A DNA stretch of 64,000 nt from Berberis thunbergii (taxonomy: Eukaryota > Streptophyta > Magnoliopsida > Ranunculales > Berberidaceae), in NCBI GenBank assembly GCA_003290165.1, contig QNQO01008326.1:62001-126000 (forward strand). The letters are read 5' to 3'. Of this stretch, positions 22,801-33,789 are shown piece by piece (the stretch's first letter is position 1; each line of letters opens with the position of its first letter). The notes beneath the pieces are model-generated. The model did not search any database. It was not told the origin of the DNA and worked only from the letters and a program-made list of their open reading frames with translations. The translations under genes were made by a program, and so were the position numbers.

Positions 22801-25800
22801 TCAAGTACCGCAATCAGAATAAAATTCTCGAGAACTCGTCAATGGCAATAATCATTTTTGTCACTGAATTCCTCCAATAGCCAACACTATAATGTTCATT
22901 TCGAGTCCATATCATATCCACTAATATCTCAAGTGACTCCAAAGAAAATGATATCACAAATCTCTCAAACTACTCTTTCAAATTTCTCCTCGACATTGCC
23001 CAAAACATCAACAACGGACATCCACTACGAGTCATCACTTTCAAAAAGAAAACTCGGGTTTACACAAAGACCAAACAACCCACTAACACTTCTAACTTCT
23101 CTACCCAATCCCACATTCGAAGGCAAGCTAAGGATTGTTGCTTAGTATAACCATGGCTTTGGTACCAAATTGTTACGCCCGATTTTCAAGACACCGAAAT
23201 ATCTCAAAAACCGAGACACGACATCAACCAACCTTTTTTTTTCCCTTTAACTTTACTTGCCAATGGTTACAACTACTAGCAAATAACAAATCCAACCAAT
23301 AAGCAAAACAAAAACGATAACACAACACCAGTAAAGCAAGCAACACATACCATAGATCACAGAGCAGGTAGGAACACATTAAGAAAACTATTCGGCCAAC
23401 TACTATAAAAAATATTTACCTTTTTTGTTATGTTATATTTTCCAAAGTCAATAAAGTAATGCTCCCCTTCTCTGTTATGATACATGCAGGGAGCAACAAT
23501 AGTAGATCAGATTGTGAGTATATCTCCAGTTGAAAACTACAATCCTGTGATTGAGGTATGGGTAAACTCCATTCTAATTTTGAAGATAATTTCCAATTAA
23601 TGCTTAGAGTGATTCTCATTATATGCAATGCGGGCATGCAGGAGCAAAGGCTGGTGGAAAGTGCTGCAAGTGTGGCTGATAGTGAAAATATGACAGATGG
23701 TCTTGAGGTGCCAACAAACTTTACGCTCATTAGTATTTTAAAACTAAGTTCTCTCTATGATTATACCTGTCTCATAAACTGCTTGTTCGGTTTAGAAGTG
23801 GTATAACAGTACAAGAATCATGTTTTATTTGAATGATAATCATTTTGATGGACCTCACCTGTGTTGTTTATTTAACGAATATCCTACCATTGATATGGAG
23901 AGAAAAAAAGAAAGTCAAACTTGGTAATAGTAATAATTTATTAATGGAATGCTTACATACCAGTCACTACCTTTGCTTTTTCTCATGACTATGGCTAATT
24001 ACATGTTCCGAAATTTCTATGAAAGTAGCATACCATTAGTTTTGCTTTCCATGTATATGTAGTTTAATACCCCCTTTTTTTTGCAGAACAAAAATAGCTC
24101 TCCAAACAATGGACGCGTTTATGTGAGTAAAGCGCAAGAAACTGTTACAAATATACTGGCCAAGGGGTCATCTATTGGACAAGATGCCATTAACAAGGCT
24201 AAAGCCTTCGATGAGAAACATCAGTTGACAGCCAATGCATCTGCCAAGGTCATTTCTTTTGACAGGAGGGTTGGGCTTTCAGAAAAGGTAACTGTCGGCA
24301 TTTCAGTCGTTAATGAGAAGGTGAAGTCTGTGGATCAGAGATTACAGGTTTCAGATAAAACAATGGCAGCGTTAATTGCAGCAGAAAGAAAATTGAATGA
24401 TACAGGTTCTGCTGTCAAAACGAGTAGGTAGGTACTTTCCTCAGCTTTTATTTTTGGGTACTTGTTATTGTGCATCACACGCTTCCATACCTTCTTAATG
24501 TCTTGTGAGTCGTGATGAAGGTGGCAATCCCACTGTTCATATTCAGTTCAAATTTAAGTAATAGAATTCAGCCGTATTCTCAAGTACATTATGCTTTAAT
24601 ATTAAGGTACCTAGGTGAAAACCATTTTTAAACACCGAGTCTTTGAATATCAATTGAAATAATGAATTATAACATTCAAGGTTATCGTATTCGTGTGTCA
24701 TTATGCAATGTGTGTAGGGTTTTTTTGTAGAAACATTGTTACACTATTGCTTAGATGGGCTCATGGGCTTGAAGCTCTGTTTTGCAAATTCAAAATTGTC
24801 ATTGTATCATATGTATAATTTCTTTAAGAAAATATACTTAAAGGATGCATCTATATATATATATATATTTCTAGGTGGATTATTTTATTGCACATGCACA
24901 AAAGGAATAGTAAAATGAAGCGCTGAAAGATAACTAGAAGTTAATTTCTTTCGTTTCCAAATACAGTGTTAAGTTGATGTGATTATGGTAGAGGCAAACA
25001 AACGGTCAATTAAGTGTAAGAATTGAACATCTTTCAATTGGTAAACTAGGGAATTAACCTGAAAACCAAAGGAAGAAAAGAGTTGTTTCTCTCAAATATT
25101 TAAAAAATAATAATAATAATAATTTTTTTTTAATTAACTAATTACATGACTCCTGGCCTTAATTCTATTACAAGAAGGATACATGTGGACGAGGATTCAA
25201 GATGATTCCAGTGGAGAGGACCCAGTAGAGTTATGGGAGAGGCATTAGTGAATGTGGGATGCCTCATTCTGAGAAGATGTGGAAGGAAAAAAAAGGCCAA
25301 GGAAGCAAGAGCTGTGGGTCTCTTTTGGTAGGTGGATTAATCAGTGGAGGTGGTCAAGAGGCTCGGGCTTAATTAGAGGTAAAAAAACACAGGCGATTTA
25401 GTGGCTACAACAAGAAGGTCATCATCAACTCTACTAGCTCAAGCTTGTTACAGGCCTCGTTGGTACCCTTTGAAGCAAGCTTAGGTCCCAAAGAAGGGTT
25501 CCAGTTTGGACAATCATAGCTAGATTTTGGGGTCCCTGGCGATCTAACTCAATCTTTTCCTGATGGGCTTTGACCTAGAACTGAAATGAAGTGGACTGGA
25601 TACAGATTCTGACATTATTGACTTGGAAAATGATGATTTGTTTGGTGGGGAGGGCCTATAGGGTGAATTGTAATCTTTATCTTTGTTCTTGAAAGGACTA
25701 TGCTTTTAGTTGTGTGCTTTTTATCATATGAAGTTACGAACAGCGCAATAACCGAGGAGTACTGCAAGAATATCTTCTCTTAAGGAATCACATGATGGAT

Positions 25801-27330
25801 GTCATTGCCAACGTCATGAATGATTCAAAAGTTCTAAGAGATTGATTGATCTTTTTGTAGAATGAGGTGAGGTGAATGGGACTATCGATCACTTGAGGCT
25901 TCATTTCATGTCAGCTACGTAAGTATGGTCTTACTTTATAAGCCTATTTGATGATTGGGTAGTTTTGGAGACAATCAAGGATGTGATTTGGAAACCTTCA
26001 GCTTTGTGTAAGACCTAGTGTTGATCTTTATTTAAATTATTTTTTTAATATTTTCTTATGGTGGGGGTATGAAAGGGAAAAACCAGAGGATGTTTAAAAA
26101 TATATCAGGTATCTTATAAGGGATATTCTGGATACTATATGGTATTGGAGATTCGGCAAATGCATCTCTAAAGGGATGATTCTACTTCATAGAGTTTTTG
26201 TATCATTCCTAAGAGCAAGGCAAATCTATCATAATTGCACTTTTATGAGCTGTTGTTGAATCCATGCATTACCTTTAACAATGGGGGAATATCAAAGATT
26301 TTCCCAAGTCCTTGGAAATTTTAGTTTCCTTGTTTGGTTCTTAACCTTTGGTGATTCCCTTGATTGATTGATGCACTGTTACGGCAAATTATATATGTGC
26401 TATATTATTTTCACCCTATTCCTTCAAACTGTAATCAGATTTTGTCTTTTAATGTCTGGTCTGGTTGCAATGCAAATGACTTTATCTTCCTTGGGCGGTG
26501 ATAATAAAATATACTTTTATGATTTCACAGATATGTAACTGCTGGAGCAGCATGGTTTAGTGGTGCTTTTAACAAGGTAGCGAAGGTTGGCCAGGTTGCG
26601 GGTACGAAAACTAGGGAAAAGTTCCAGTTAGCTGTGTCGAACTTGACTACTAAAGTAAGTAATCACTTGCTTAAAAAATCATTTATTCTTGTATTTGCAG
26701 GTTGGCTTCAAGCTTTGGAACCAAACTTGTAAAAGTGATGTTCCATAACTAATAGATCTGAGTAAATTCTAAGCTAAACATTGTGGGACCACTTATTTTG
26801 AAAATTGATTTTCTTACCTGCGGAAATATTTTTGTTTTAGGTGGTGGGTTAATAAATCATACTTTTTTCCACTGATACATGCTTACCGGCTTGGAAAATG
26901 GAAGCAATGGGCCTTGTCCCATTTTTTCTTATCCATAGAGAGACTTCTCTGCAGTCTAGGAAAATTGGATTGTGCAGCTGAAAATATGATTAATGCATAT
27001 AACAAACTCTCAATGAAAGGTTACCAAATGATTTTACAGCTTCCTATCTGTTGCATTTGTTAGATAAAGAGAAGTCATTAATCAGTTGCTAACAATATGT
27101 ACCTAACTACCTAATCAGTTTTCTTACTTGGGTTAATGATGGTTCCATGTCAAAACTATCATGTGCATATTTTTATTTTTACTAACAGTCAAACACCATT
27201 GATGACTTTTCCTTGAATTTATTTTATACTTCCCAAGGCCAAGATTCATTTCTTATTTATTTTAAATCGCTAAACCTGGTGTCTTATGTGACAACATTCA
27301 TGATTGTAGGATTCTCCTATTGCTGCGTAA
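19834..27330 (+). CDS. BPA1-like: BPA1/BPL-type RRM protein (binding partner of ACD11), 8 exons, 266 aa
   Basis: Coding exons are 19834-19839, 19972-20072, 20171-20246, 23490-23555, 23642-23707, 24087-24427, 26531-26654 and 27310-27330, totalling 801 nt with consistent phases. The first exon codes only Met-Leu. An N-terminal RRM covers about residues 4-80, with an RNP2-like strand (VEVGNVSY, 5-12) and an RNP1-like strand (SKLAFVTF, 41-48). It is followed by the family signature LLLSGATIVD (58-67). The C-terminal half holds the helical repeats typical of the family: AINKAKAFDEKHQLTANAS, a VNEKVKSVDQRLQVS segment, and GAAWFSGAFNKVAKVG (224-239). Arabidopsis BPA1 and its BPL relatives bind the sphingolipid-transfer protein ACD11 and restrain immune cell death; that role is transferred by family. 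No membrane segment or signal peptide is visible. The exon-5 donor (GTGCCA) is weak, so that exon could be skipped or end elsewhere. Intron 3 (20247-23489) contains transposons. Confidence 0.9.
21584..22305. mobile_element. hAT-type MITE of the CARTGTAGTTA family in BPL intron 3
   Basis: The left end CATTGTAGTTAAGGCGTTGA and right end GGCAACTGACTAG-type sequence (inverse begins CAATCTAGTCGAGGCAACTG) are imperfect inverted repeats with GAGGCG-rich subterminal DNA. Flanks TGCGCTAG (21576-21583) and TGCACTAG (22306-22313) are an 8-bp duplication with one mismatch. At 722 bp the interior is AT-rich and non-coding. Confidence 0.75.
22515..22736 (-). repeat. TRIM 3' LTR
   Basis: It matches 23171-23398 over its whole length with scattered substitutions and small gaps, including a longer pyrimidine run in the other copy. 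Confidence 0.78.
23171..23398 (-). repeat. TRIM 5' LTR (next to the primer-binding site)
   Basis: This direct repeat partner of 22515-22736 lies 3 nt from the tRNA-iMet-like primer-binding site at 23151-23167. Confidence 0.78.
24428..26530 (+). other. BPL intron 6, no recognised element
   Basis: 2.1 kb lies between AG|GTAGGT and TTTCACAG. It contains short A/T runs and small chance frames. Some mid-intron stretches look compositionally like old retroelement coding DNA, but no domain could be read. Confidence 0.55.
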
Positions 27331-29023
27331 CACATTGTCAGCCTTAAAGATGGAGCTATCTCTCTGAAGGATTCTGATCAGCAATGCAGTTGTTGAAAAC
27401 AGATAATGTTTGAAGGTGGCCGACTTGTGCTATTGGATTGTGTTGTGTGGTGGTGTGATGCCGTGTGCCTTCGGGTAGTTAATTCATTCTATTATTTGTT
27501 CCTAAGCCATATGTTCATTACTTGTTTCTGCCATTTAGGGTTTTGATGCATCTTCTATAGTAGTTTTTTCGTTTTTGTTGAAGAAATTTGTAACCAAATA
27601 ACTGTTGCTTAAACATTTGAGACTGGCCTAACTGGCTTCATACAAGAATCACTGAACTCTAGTGCGGCAGAAATTATTAGCTTTTTCCATTGGAGTTGCA
27701 TATATTATGGACTGAGCTCAGATATCAAACTGCAGAAGCAAAACATTATTTGATACACAGGGTCCACCTTGAAAACTAGCACATAATATCATTTTTTTTT
27801 TTCTACTTCCTCAGCAGCATAGCAGCATCCAAAAGACCAAAACTCGTTCGGTATCAGTCGAATAAATGACTGCAAGTCAACTTGAAGAAAAGCCAAGAAT
27901 GGTTTAAGTCTACAAATGGGTGATAGCCACTACCACATCCATGGCAATGAATCTACTGATACAACTACCACACCAATATCATTGACACTACCACCAACAA
28001 TGCTACATTATCACCACAACAGCCATACCACTCTGGCGTTGAACCTATGGGTTTAACTCTGTTCTTCACCATCACCTCAGTTATTGCATATTTGTATTCT
28101 TGATTTGCTCAAGCTACTGTTCCATTGTGGTTGCATGTAAAATATAAACTGCCATCTTGATTGTATCAGACAATTCACATTGCACATTTGCACTGTCAAT
28201 TATTGGATCCCATGTGCCTCTTTAATAGTAAACAACTAGTTGGTTTGTAGCCTTGCCTTTGAATCTAAACATAAAAAAAACTTTGTTTCATTGTAAAGCC
28301 AAAAACCAGTGTTAGTTGTTACTTTACCTACTTGAATCTACACTCATGCTCAGCAAGTCAAGCTGGTGGTTGCCTCAACTTAAAGGCGATTGTTTTGAGG
28401 GCTGTAGAAATATTTATAGTTTTATAAGGTCAGATAACAGCTAAGCTAACTAACAGCTGTAGAAGTTAGCTGGCTTGGCAATGAAGTGTACTATATTTAT
28501 ATTTATATTTATTTATAGTTTTGAGGGCTGTAGAAATATGTATATGTTACTTGAGCACAAAGTAAAATTATTTATATTAGGAGGGTTTGTATTTTGTTTT
28601 TGTTTTTGAACATGAGAAATGCAAAACCGTAAAAAGCCTAGCTAACTTCATTGTTGACGAGAAAGCGCTGCAACTGAAGCATGTTTGAATCCATTGTCGA
28701 AGCCATATTTGAATGATCTTTGTTTTTTCTTAATCAGTCATTAAAATAAAATTAAAAATTAAAAGTCAATTCCAAACTTTGTACCTGTATAATTAACTCG
28801 CAATTTCCGTGGTAGGTGAAGCAGCTGGTCAAGAGTCGAGACCTGTATAACAGCCAATTTTTACCCAAGTAGAGGCTCAAGGGTAAATATGGTATTCTAA
28901 TATCTGATTAAGTGTACTCATCTGAAGAAGCATCCAATGGCGAAAGCCAATCTTTGGGGTAAGTGGCATCTATCAGGCTATTATCACATGCCACTTAATA
29001 AACTCTTTCCGAAAATTCTTTGT
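27331..29023. other. BPL 3' UTR and intergenic DNA, nothing recognised
   Basis: AT-rich with a short direct repeat: TTTGAGGGCTGTAGAAATAT at about 28395 and again near 28520. No gene-like frame. Confidence 0.5.
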
Positions 29024-29156
29024 TGCACCGGGGGTTTGCCTGGTATTTAGCCTGGTGCAAACCCCTCACCGTTCAGTTTGCCTCGAGATGGGTGAAGCAC
29101 ATATCGCGAGGCTAAATGGATGGTGAGGGGTAGCACCAGGCTAACCCCCAGTGCGC
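29024..29156. repeat. Hairpin (inverted-repeat) element
   Basis: The left arm (GGGGGTTTGCCTGG... TTGCCTCG, about 29030-29084) and right arm (inverse reads CTGGGGGTTAGCCTGGTGC... TAGCCTCGCG) pair over about 50 bp. The left arm contains an extra small duplication of GCCTGGT. The loop is roughly 25 nt. Confidence 0.65.
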
Positions 29157-29337
29157 TGTAGCAATGCTCAACTCTTTCAGTGCCTCGCTTAATGGACTTT
29201 TATAAATTTATTTATTAGTTATTGTAGTTACATGGAAATGGCTCTTGTGAACCCTAATTCAAATTTCACGTCCTCTGCTTGTGCTTTCAAATCCAGCTCA
29301 ATCAACAACAAAAAATCTAACTGTCGAGGGAAATGGC

Positions 29338-29466
29338 GAGGAAAACAGCGAGGGAGGGGGAGGGCTGTCCATCCCCTTCGGGATGTGTGCTATGACTTTT
29401 CTTGCACACATCCCAGAGGTGATGGACGCCCCCCCCCCCCCCCCCCCCCCCCTCGCTGTTTTCCTC
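29338..29466. repeat. Hairpin element with a C24 run
   Basis: The left arm, GCGAGGAAAACAGCGAGGGA and on to GTCCATC and GGATGTGTGC, pairs with the right arm, GCACACATCCC, then GATGGAC, then a run of 24 C (29429-29452), then TCGCTGTTTTCCTC. It shares the GCGAGGAAA...GCGAGGGAGGGGG arm style with the hairpin at 57297. Open frames crossing it are artefacts of the repeat. Confidence 0.75.
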
Positions 29467-29537
29467 TACACTTAGACGGGTTCAATCAACAATGACTAAT
29501 GGAAGAAGATATTCATGACTCATGGGAAGAACAATAA

Positions 29538-29967
29538 GGATCTCTTTGGTTATATGGAATTTATGAGGAAATTACCTACTGAACTACATTTAAGTTACTG
29601 AACTATAAGGAATTTATGAGGAAATTTATGGAAGAAGATATTCATGAATCGTGGGAAGAACAATAAGGAATTTATGAGGAAATTACCGACTGAACTACAT
29701 ATAAGTTAATTTGATATTCACTCATGAATCCACAATTAGATTTTGTGATTAATGTTGGGGGTTGAAGATTGGTGAATATAGAAATCGCATGCTTTGGGGG
29801 TAGCAAAGAATGTGATTTTAATGTTCATGAGACTTTCACTCTCACTATTGATCACAAAATCTAATGGTGGATGATGAGTAATACCTTAATTTAGCCTTAA
29901 ATAGTTAAATGTAGAAATACCCTTATGAATTTTCAAGGAATAGAATTCCATCCAATCAAACATACCC
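29538..29967. mobile_element. Tourist-like MITE with internal duplication
   Basis: The ends GGATCTCTTTGGTTATATGG and (inverse) GGGTATGTTTGATTGGATGG are inverted repeats; both are followed inward by AATT. TAA flanks at 29535-29537 and 29968-29970. The block GAAGAAGATATTCATGA... GGAAGAACAATAAGGA occurs both just outside the left end (29503-29540) and inside (about 29630-29668). That indicates a roughly 127-bp duplication across the end. Confidence 0.65.
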
Positions 29968-29970
29968 TAA

Positions 29971-31309
29971 AACTCCTCATGTCGACCACTCACGTAACAT
30001 GTAATGTATAAGAATAAAAGCCATTCGAGTCTAGAGGTTATTGTGCATGTGTTGTTCCATAGTCAAGGTTAAGGTTCTTGAACCCGGCCATGCATCATTT
30101 GAGGATGTATCCATGAGGTAGCTTGATTTTGGTAAGTCACTACTTGAAAAATTGTTTGAGAGAATGCTTAAAATTAGAGAACATGCGTATAAAACATCAG
30201 AAAATTTGTTAATATTGAATTTTTCACAGTCTCTACCTCATTATAAAACATTAGAAAAATTGTTTAATGTTAATAATAATAAATTCTTAACAATCATGAT
30301 CTGGAGCTAAGTAAACATTTTCACCGTCTCTACCTCATTTTTTTTTCCTTAGTTCTCTTTGTGACACTTCATTGAATTTTTCCTAATATTGGACAACTTC
30401 CTGTTGGAAACGCTTATATGCATTGATACACACTTGACTAACTAAATTGGTTTGGAGATGTTAATCCAAGTTCTCATAGGTGTACTTGTAAGGCCCCAGA
30501 TCCTGACCCCATGTATATGTAAAGTCGTAAATTTGTTTCCAAAAATAATTGGCTTTGCTTTCCATCTCAAATTTTTTATGTAAAGTCATAAATGCGTTTC
30601 CAAAAATAGTTGGCATTGCTTTCCAAAAAATTTCATGTTATTGTTGTCTTTATTGTAATGTTAACACAATTCATGATTATCCTGTTTTTAAAAAGATCAT
30701 GATTTTTATTATTTATGTGAATACGTTTTGATAAAAAAAAATAGTTAGTATTGTATTTTCAAGACTTAAAAATCATTTTTTTTAATTTCTTCTAATCGTT
30801 TAATCACATTTTACTATATAACTTCCAATAAAAAATACTTGCTGACAATAAAATTTCATTTGTCATAAGGTTTTTTAAAAATTATCACAAAGGTCAAGCT
30901 TCCTTGTAACAAGAGATATATGATATTTTCCTAATAGATTCACAAATTGTAGTGTGCATGCACGATAAGGTACTCTTATCAGTTTATGCACAACTTGTTG
31001 AGGCTTGGCAATCTTATGCATACTTGTGCATGGACACATCTATCATCTTATGCACACTTGCCTATGAGTGTGCATCTTGCCAATGCATACAAGTTCGAAT
31101 ACTCCTATTGCACGACAAGAAGAAACTGATCCGTTTTTGTGCATACTAATGCATGGACGCATACTTGTCATGATATTCGACTCTCATGACACTCTCAACT
31201 CCCAAAAATTGACTAGCTAAGGCGATGTAGTTGAGAGCTAGCAAGTTAAGGCAACAAGGTGTTCAGGGATATTTAGGAGCACATATTCTTGCACCAATGA
31301 GACTTTGGT
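29971..31309. other. Intergenic AT-rich DNA
   Basis: It contains a short direct repeat (ATGTAAAGTC... TTTCCAAAAATA near 30518-30553 and 30578-30612) and a stretch with many TGCATACTTG/TTATGCACA phrases (30950-31170). No gene. CACTACTTGAAAAA at 30139 could be a transposon end, see findings. Confidence 0.4.
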
Positions 31310-32429
31310 ACATGACCCGACTTTTAAATTCAGCAACAACATTGTGTCGTTGCTAAGTATTAAAAAAACATAGCTGAAATGAGTGAGCAACGGCCCAATG
31401 ACGTTGCAATACCGTAGCTATTTGAATCGTCGCTCCGGTACAATAGCAACGGTGAACTTTTTTGTGGCTATCTAGTAACGGTATATGGTCGTCTCTAAGT
31501 TGCAAATAATCCGTCTCTAAACCAATTCGAACTCGAAGGTTTATTTGACGGCAGTTATTAGCGACAACTTTTCAAATTTCTGAGATCGCAACTTGACAAA
31601 ATAGAGACGGCTATCGCCGTTGCAAATTAGGGACGGTCAATTTGCTGTGGCAAATCAACAACTAGAATATTGTTGTTGCTAACACTAACCTGTTGTTGCA
31701 AGTAGTTTAATTGTCAATTAATCAACCACTACATCTTGTTGTAGCTAAAAAAATTACTAAACAATGAAAATTCAATTTTTTTAATGGAACTAGTTCTCAT
31801 TAATTTTCAAATTCTCATTTTTTTTTTCGTTATTCAGAAGGCCCATTTCAAACCTGAACACAATTTTATTAATTTTCACCGTAAGTGATGATTAATACAC
31901 TAACCTTAATCATATGATCAATAACTTGTCCATCACAAAAATTACAATCACAAGCAACTTTATATTCTATCAAACTCAAATTGAAATTTTATATGAACTA
32001 AAAGATATGATAATTCACTTAAACTTAGAACTACATAAAGCATAGTTTCATATGGGATTGGTGATCGACTGCACAAAAACGAGATATACAACCGTTCACC
32101 ATATCATCCTACAAAATGTGTTCTACCTCAAAATATGAATGTTAAGTGCTTTGATGAATCTTTAAAATCAAAACCACATTTCCATGCCTTCAATTCCTCT
32201 ACTTCAAAATTTCATATCTTCCACTTCAAAATCAAAATCAAAATCAAAATCAATTCAGCAACACCTAAACCTGTAAAATTTGAGACAACAATGCATGAGA
32301 AACGTATTGTTCAATAGCACATAAATTTAAATGCTTAAGCAGGTGTATTGTAAGAAAGAAAGTTAATGGCCAGATTTGTCACTACATATATAATATGACA
32401 GCCAAATGGTAATTCCCACTTACCATGAG

Positions 32430-32695
32430 CATTCCATGTTGTAGCAAAATTGGGTCAAGTCCCCTGTTAGGCACACCTGACTGTCCCACGGGAATTCTCT
32501 ACACACCCATAATGTATAGCCATCTTGTGTTGTAACCTATAACCATGTAATGATAGTCATGATTTGTGTGATTAAGTCAATAAAAAAATAATATAATAAG
32601 GGTGTAGGCACATATGTTCTTCATAGGCATATGCATATATCTCCACCCTCATTTTGCAATGACCATTATCAGCAGCAGATGGGGTTGTAGACACA
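32430..32695 (-). pseudogene. Acid/triacylglycerol lipase fragment (two exons), captured
   Basis: On the - strand an acceptor (TTATAG) at about 32536 is followed by VTTQDGYTL, then after a 1-nt frameshift RIPVGQSGVPNR and DPILLQHGMLM. It ends at a donor GTAAGT near 32425. This is the start of the lipase alpha/beta-hydrolase domain, where TTxDGYxLxxQRIP...PVLLQHGLxM is characteristic. A preceding open segment (about 32690-32600) resembles the N-terminal part of the same family, but more weakly. Frameshift, stop and truncation make it a dead fragment. Confidence 0.62.
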
Positions 32696-33049
32696 ACCTA
32701 AATAGCATTGTTCGAGAAGATTTTGGTTCTTGCTCCAAGAATCCACAAGAAGTAGCTGTTGTTTCCCGATTTGCAGGAAACAATGGATGACACAGGACTT
32801 CTTGAATTTATGAAGATGAAGTTTTCAAAGCTATGTGACAAGCAAACCACAGAGTTAGTCAGTATGGAAAAAACTCCAAAGCTTTCTTCAGTGATATACT
32901 CTAACTGGAAATGAAGCTAGACACAATCAAATGCATAAAAGTATACAAAGTCGTGAAACTATTGAAACCCAAACTACAAAGAAAAGCTTGAAGTGCACGC
33001 TTCCTCAATTGTAGCACACTTGACAACAAAAGATCATACATCCCATAAA

Positions 33050-33439
33050 AAGTTTGAGCATAATACTAGATTGACTGCTAACCTATTTCTCCTACCGACT
33101 AACATTTAAAGCACCAAATTGTCTCTAAGTTGAAAGATTGTAATGAAATTAATACACTATACATAAATAACATGATTATAAATTAAAGTTATGAAAGCAT
33201 TAGAATCCATGCAGGTAGTGTACATGGTAAACAATAATAAAGAAGTTGTTGACTGAAACCAATCACAACAAGAATTATCACAACAAGATATATAAGTAAC
33301 TTACAGTTCAAAGCTCTAATAACAATAACAAACTGACACAATGCAAGTGCGAAATTGTTCCTCGATGTTCTTTTGATTTCAAATTAACTTCAATTCCGAA
33401 ATTTTACTCATGGCTGTTTGATTCCTAAATAACATGATT
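33050..33439. other. Unassigned interior of the CACTA-like element
   Basis: AT-rich DNA between captured fragments. It may include intron sequence brought along with them. Nothing recognisable was read. Confidence 0.4.
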
Positions 33440-33625
33440 TCACCTAGCAACAACATGACAACAAATAAATGAAACTTCACCCGGATTTAACAATATTAAC
33501 ATAATATCAATGTCAGGATAGTGAACTGCTACAACCAATGCAAGACATCCTCCAACGAGATATATGGGTCTACCAGGTGAACTGGAGTTTTTTGCCTTAA
33601 AGTTCATTTCAACTAATTCCACCAT
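33440..33625 (-). pseudogene. Phytyl ester synthase/DGAT-like acyltransferase fragment lacking the nucleophile elbow
   Basis: The - strand frame includes SSSPGRPIYLVG directly joined to GCLALVVAVHYPDIDIMLIL and NPGEVSF. In the esterase/lipase/thioesterase family of plastid acyltransferases (PES1/PES2 type), IYLVG is followed by DSFGG, whose serine is the nucleophile, then CLALAVAARNP. Here four residues are missing in frame, so the GXSXG elbow is gone. Only about 55 residues are present. It lies between the aconitase and lipase fragments, in the same orientation, inside the CACTA-like element. The call rests on remembered family similarity. Confidence 0.72.
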
Positions 33626-33789
33626 GTTTGTAGAGATTTAAAAAAAAAAATGAAGAATCCCTATAAGAAAGTAATAACAATGAACTAAAGTGATAGTTTT
33701 GCTAAAGTTTTATTGTAAACAATTGAAGAGATTCAACCAAATGGTTTTATTTTCCCTATTAGCCATCACCTAATAGGAAGAGACTTAGT

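Larger units (their letters stand above)
22515..23398 (-). mobile_element. TRIM (short non-coding LTR retrotransposon) in BPL intron 3
   Basis: Two direct repeats of about 222-228 bp (22515-22736 and 23171-23398) begin TGTCATGCCCGATTT / TGTTACGCCCGATTT and end ATTCGGCCA. Read on the - strand they run TG...CA. Directly inside the right copy, the - strand shows TGGTACCAAAGCCATGG (23151-23167), close to the TGGTATCAGAGC primer-binding site for initiator methionine tRNA. The internal part is only about 430 bp with no gag or pol. This is the TRIM plan; precise LTR edges and target duplication are not certain. Confidence 0.8.
20247..23489 (+). other. BPL intron 3 (3.2 kb, transposon-filled)
   Basis: It lies between donor GTACCA and acceptor CATGCAG. 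It contains a hAT MITE (21584-22305), a TRIM (22515-23398) and a local direct repeat: CATAGTATGCCAATGGCA near 20981 and again near 21161, each followed by AGAGAAAAGCATCCCCA. The remainder is not recognised. Confidence 0.75.

Noticed and set aside
22858..23145. 95-codon + strand frame inside BPL intron 3
   Set aside because: It is the TRIM interior read on the wrong strand; no similarity is seen.
29232..29495. Open frames with Pro-rich or Arg/Gly-rich translation
   Set aside because: They are created by the hairpin and the C24 run; no protein family was recognised.
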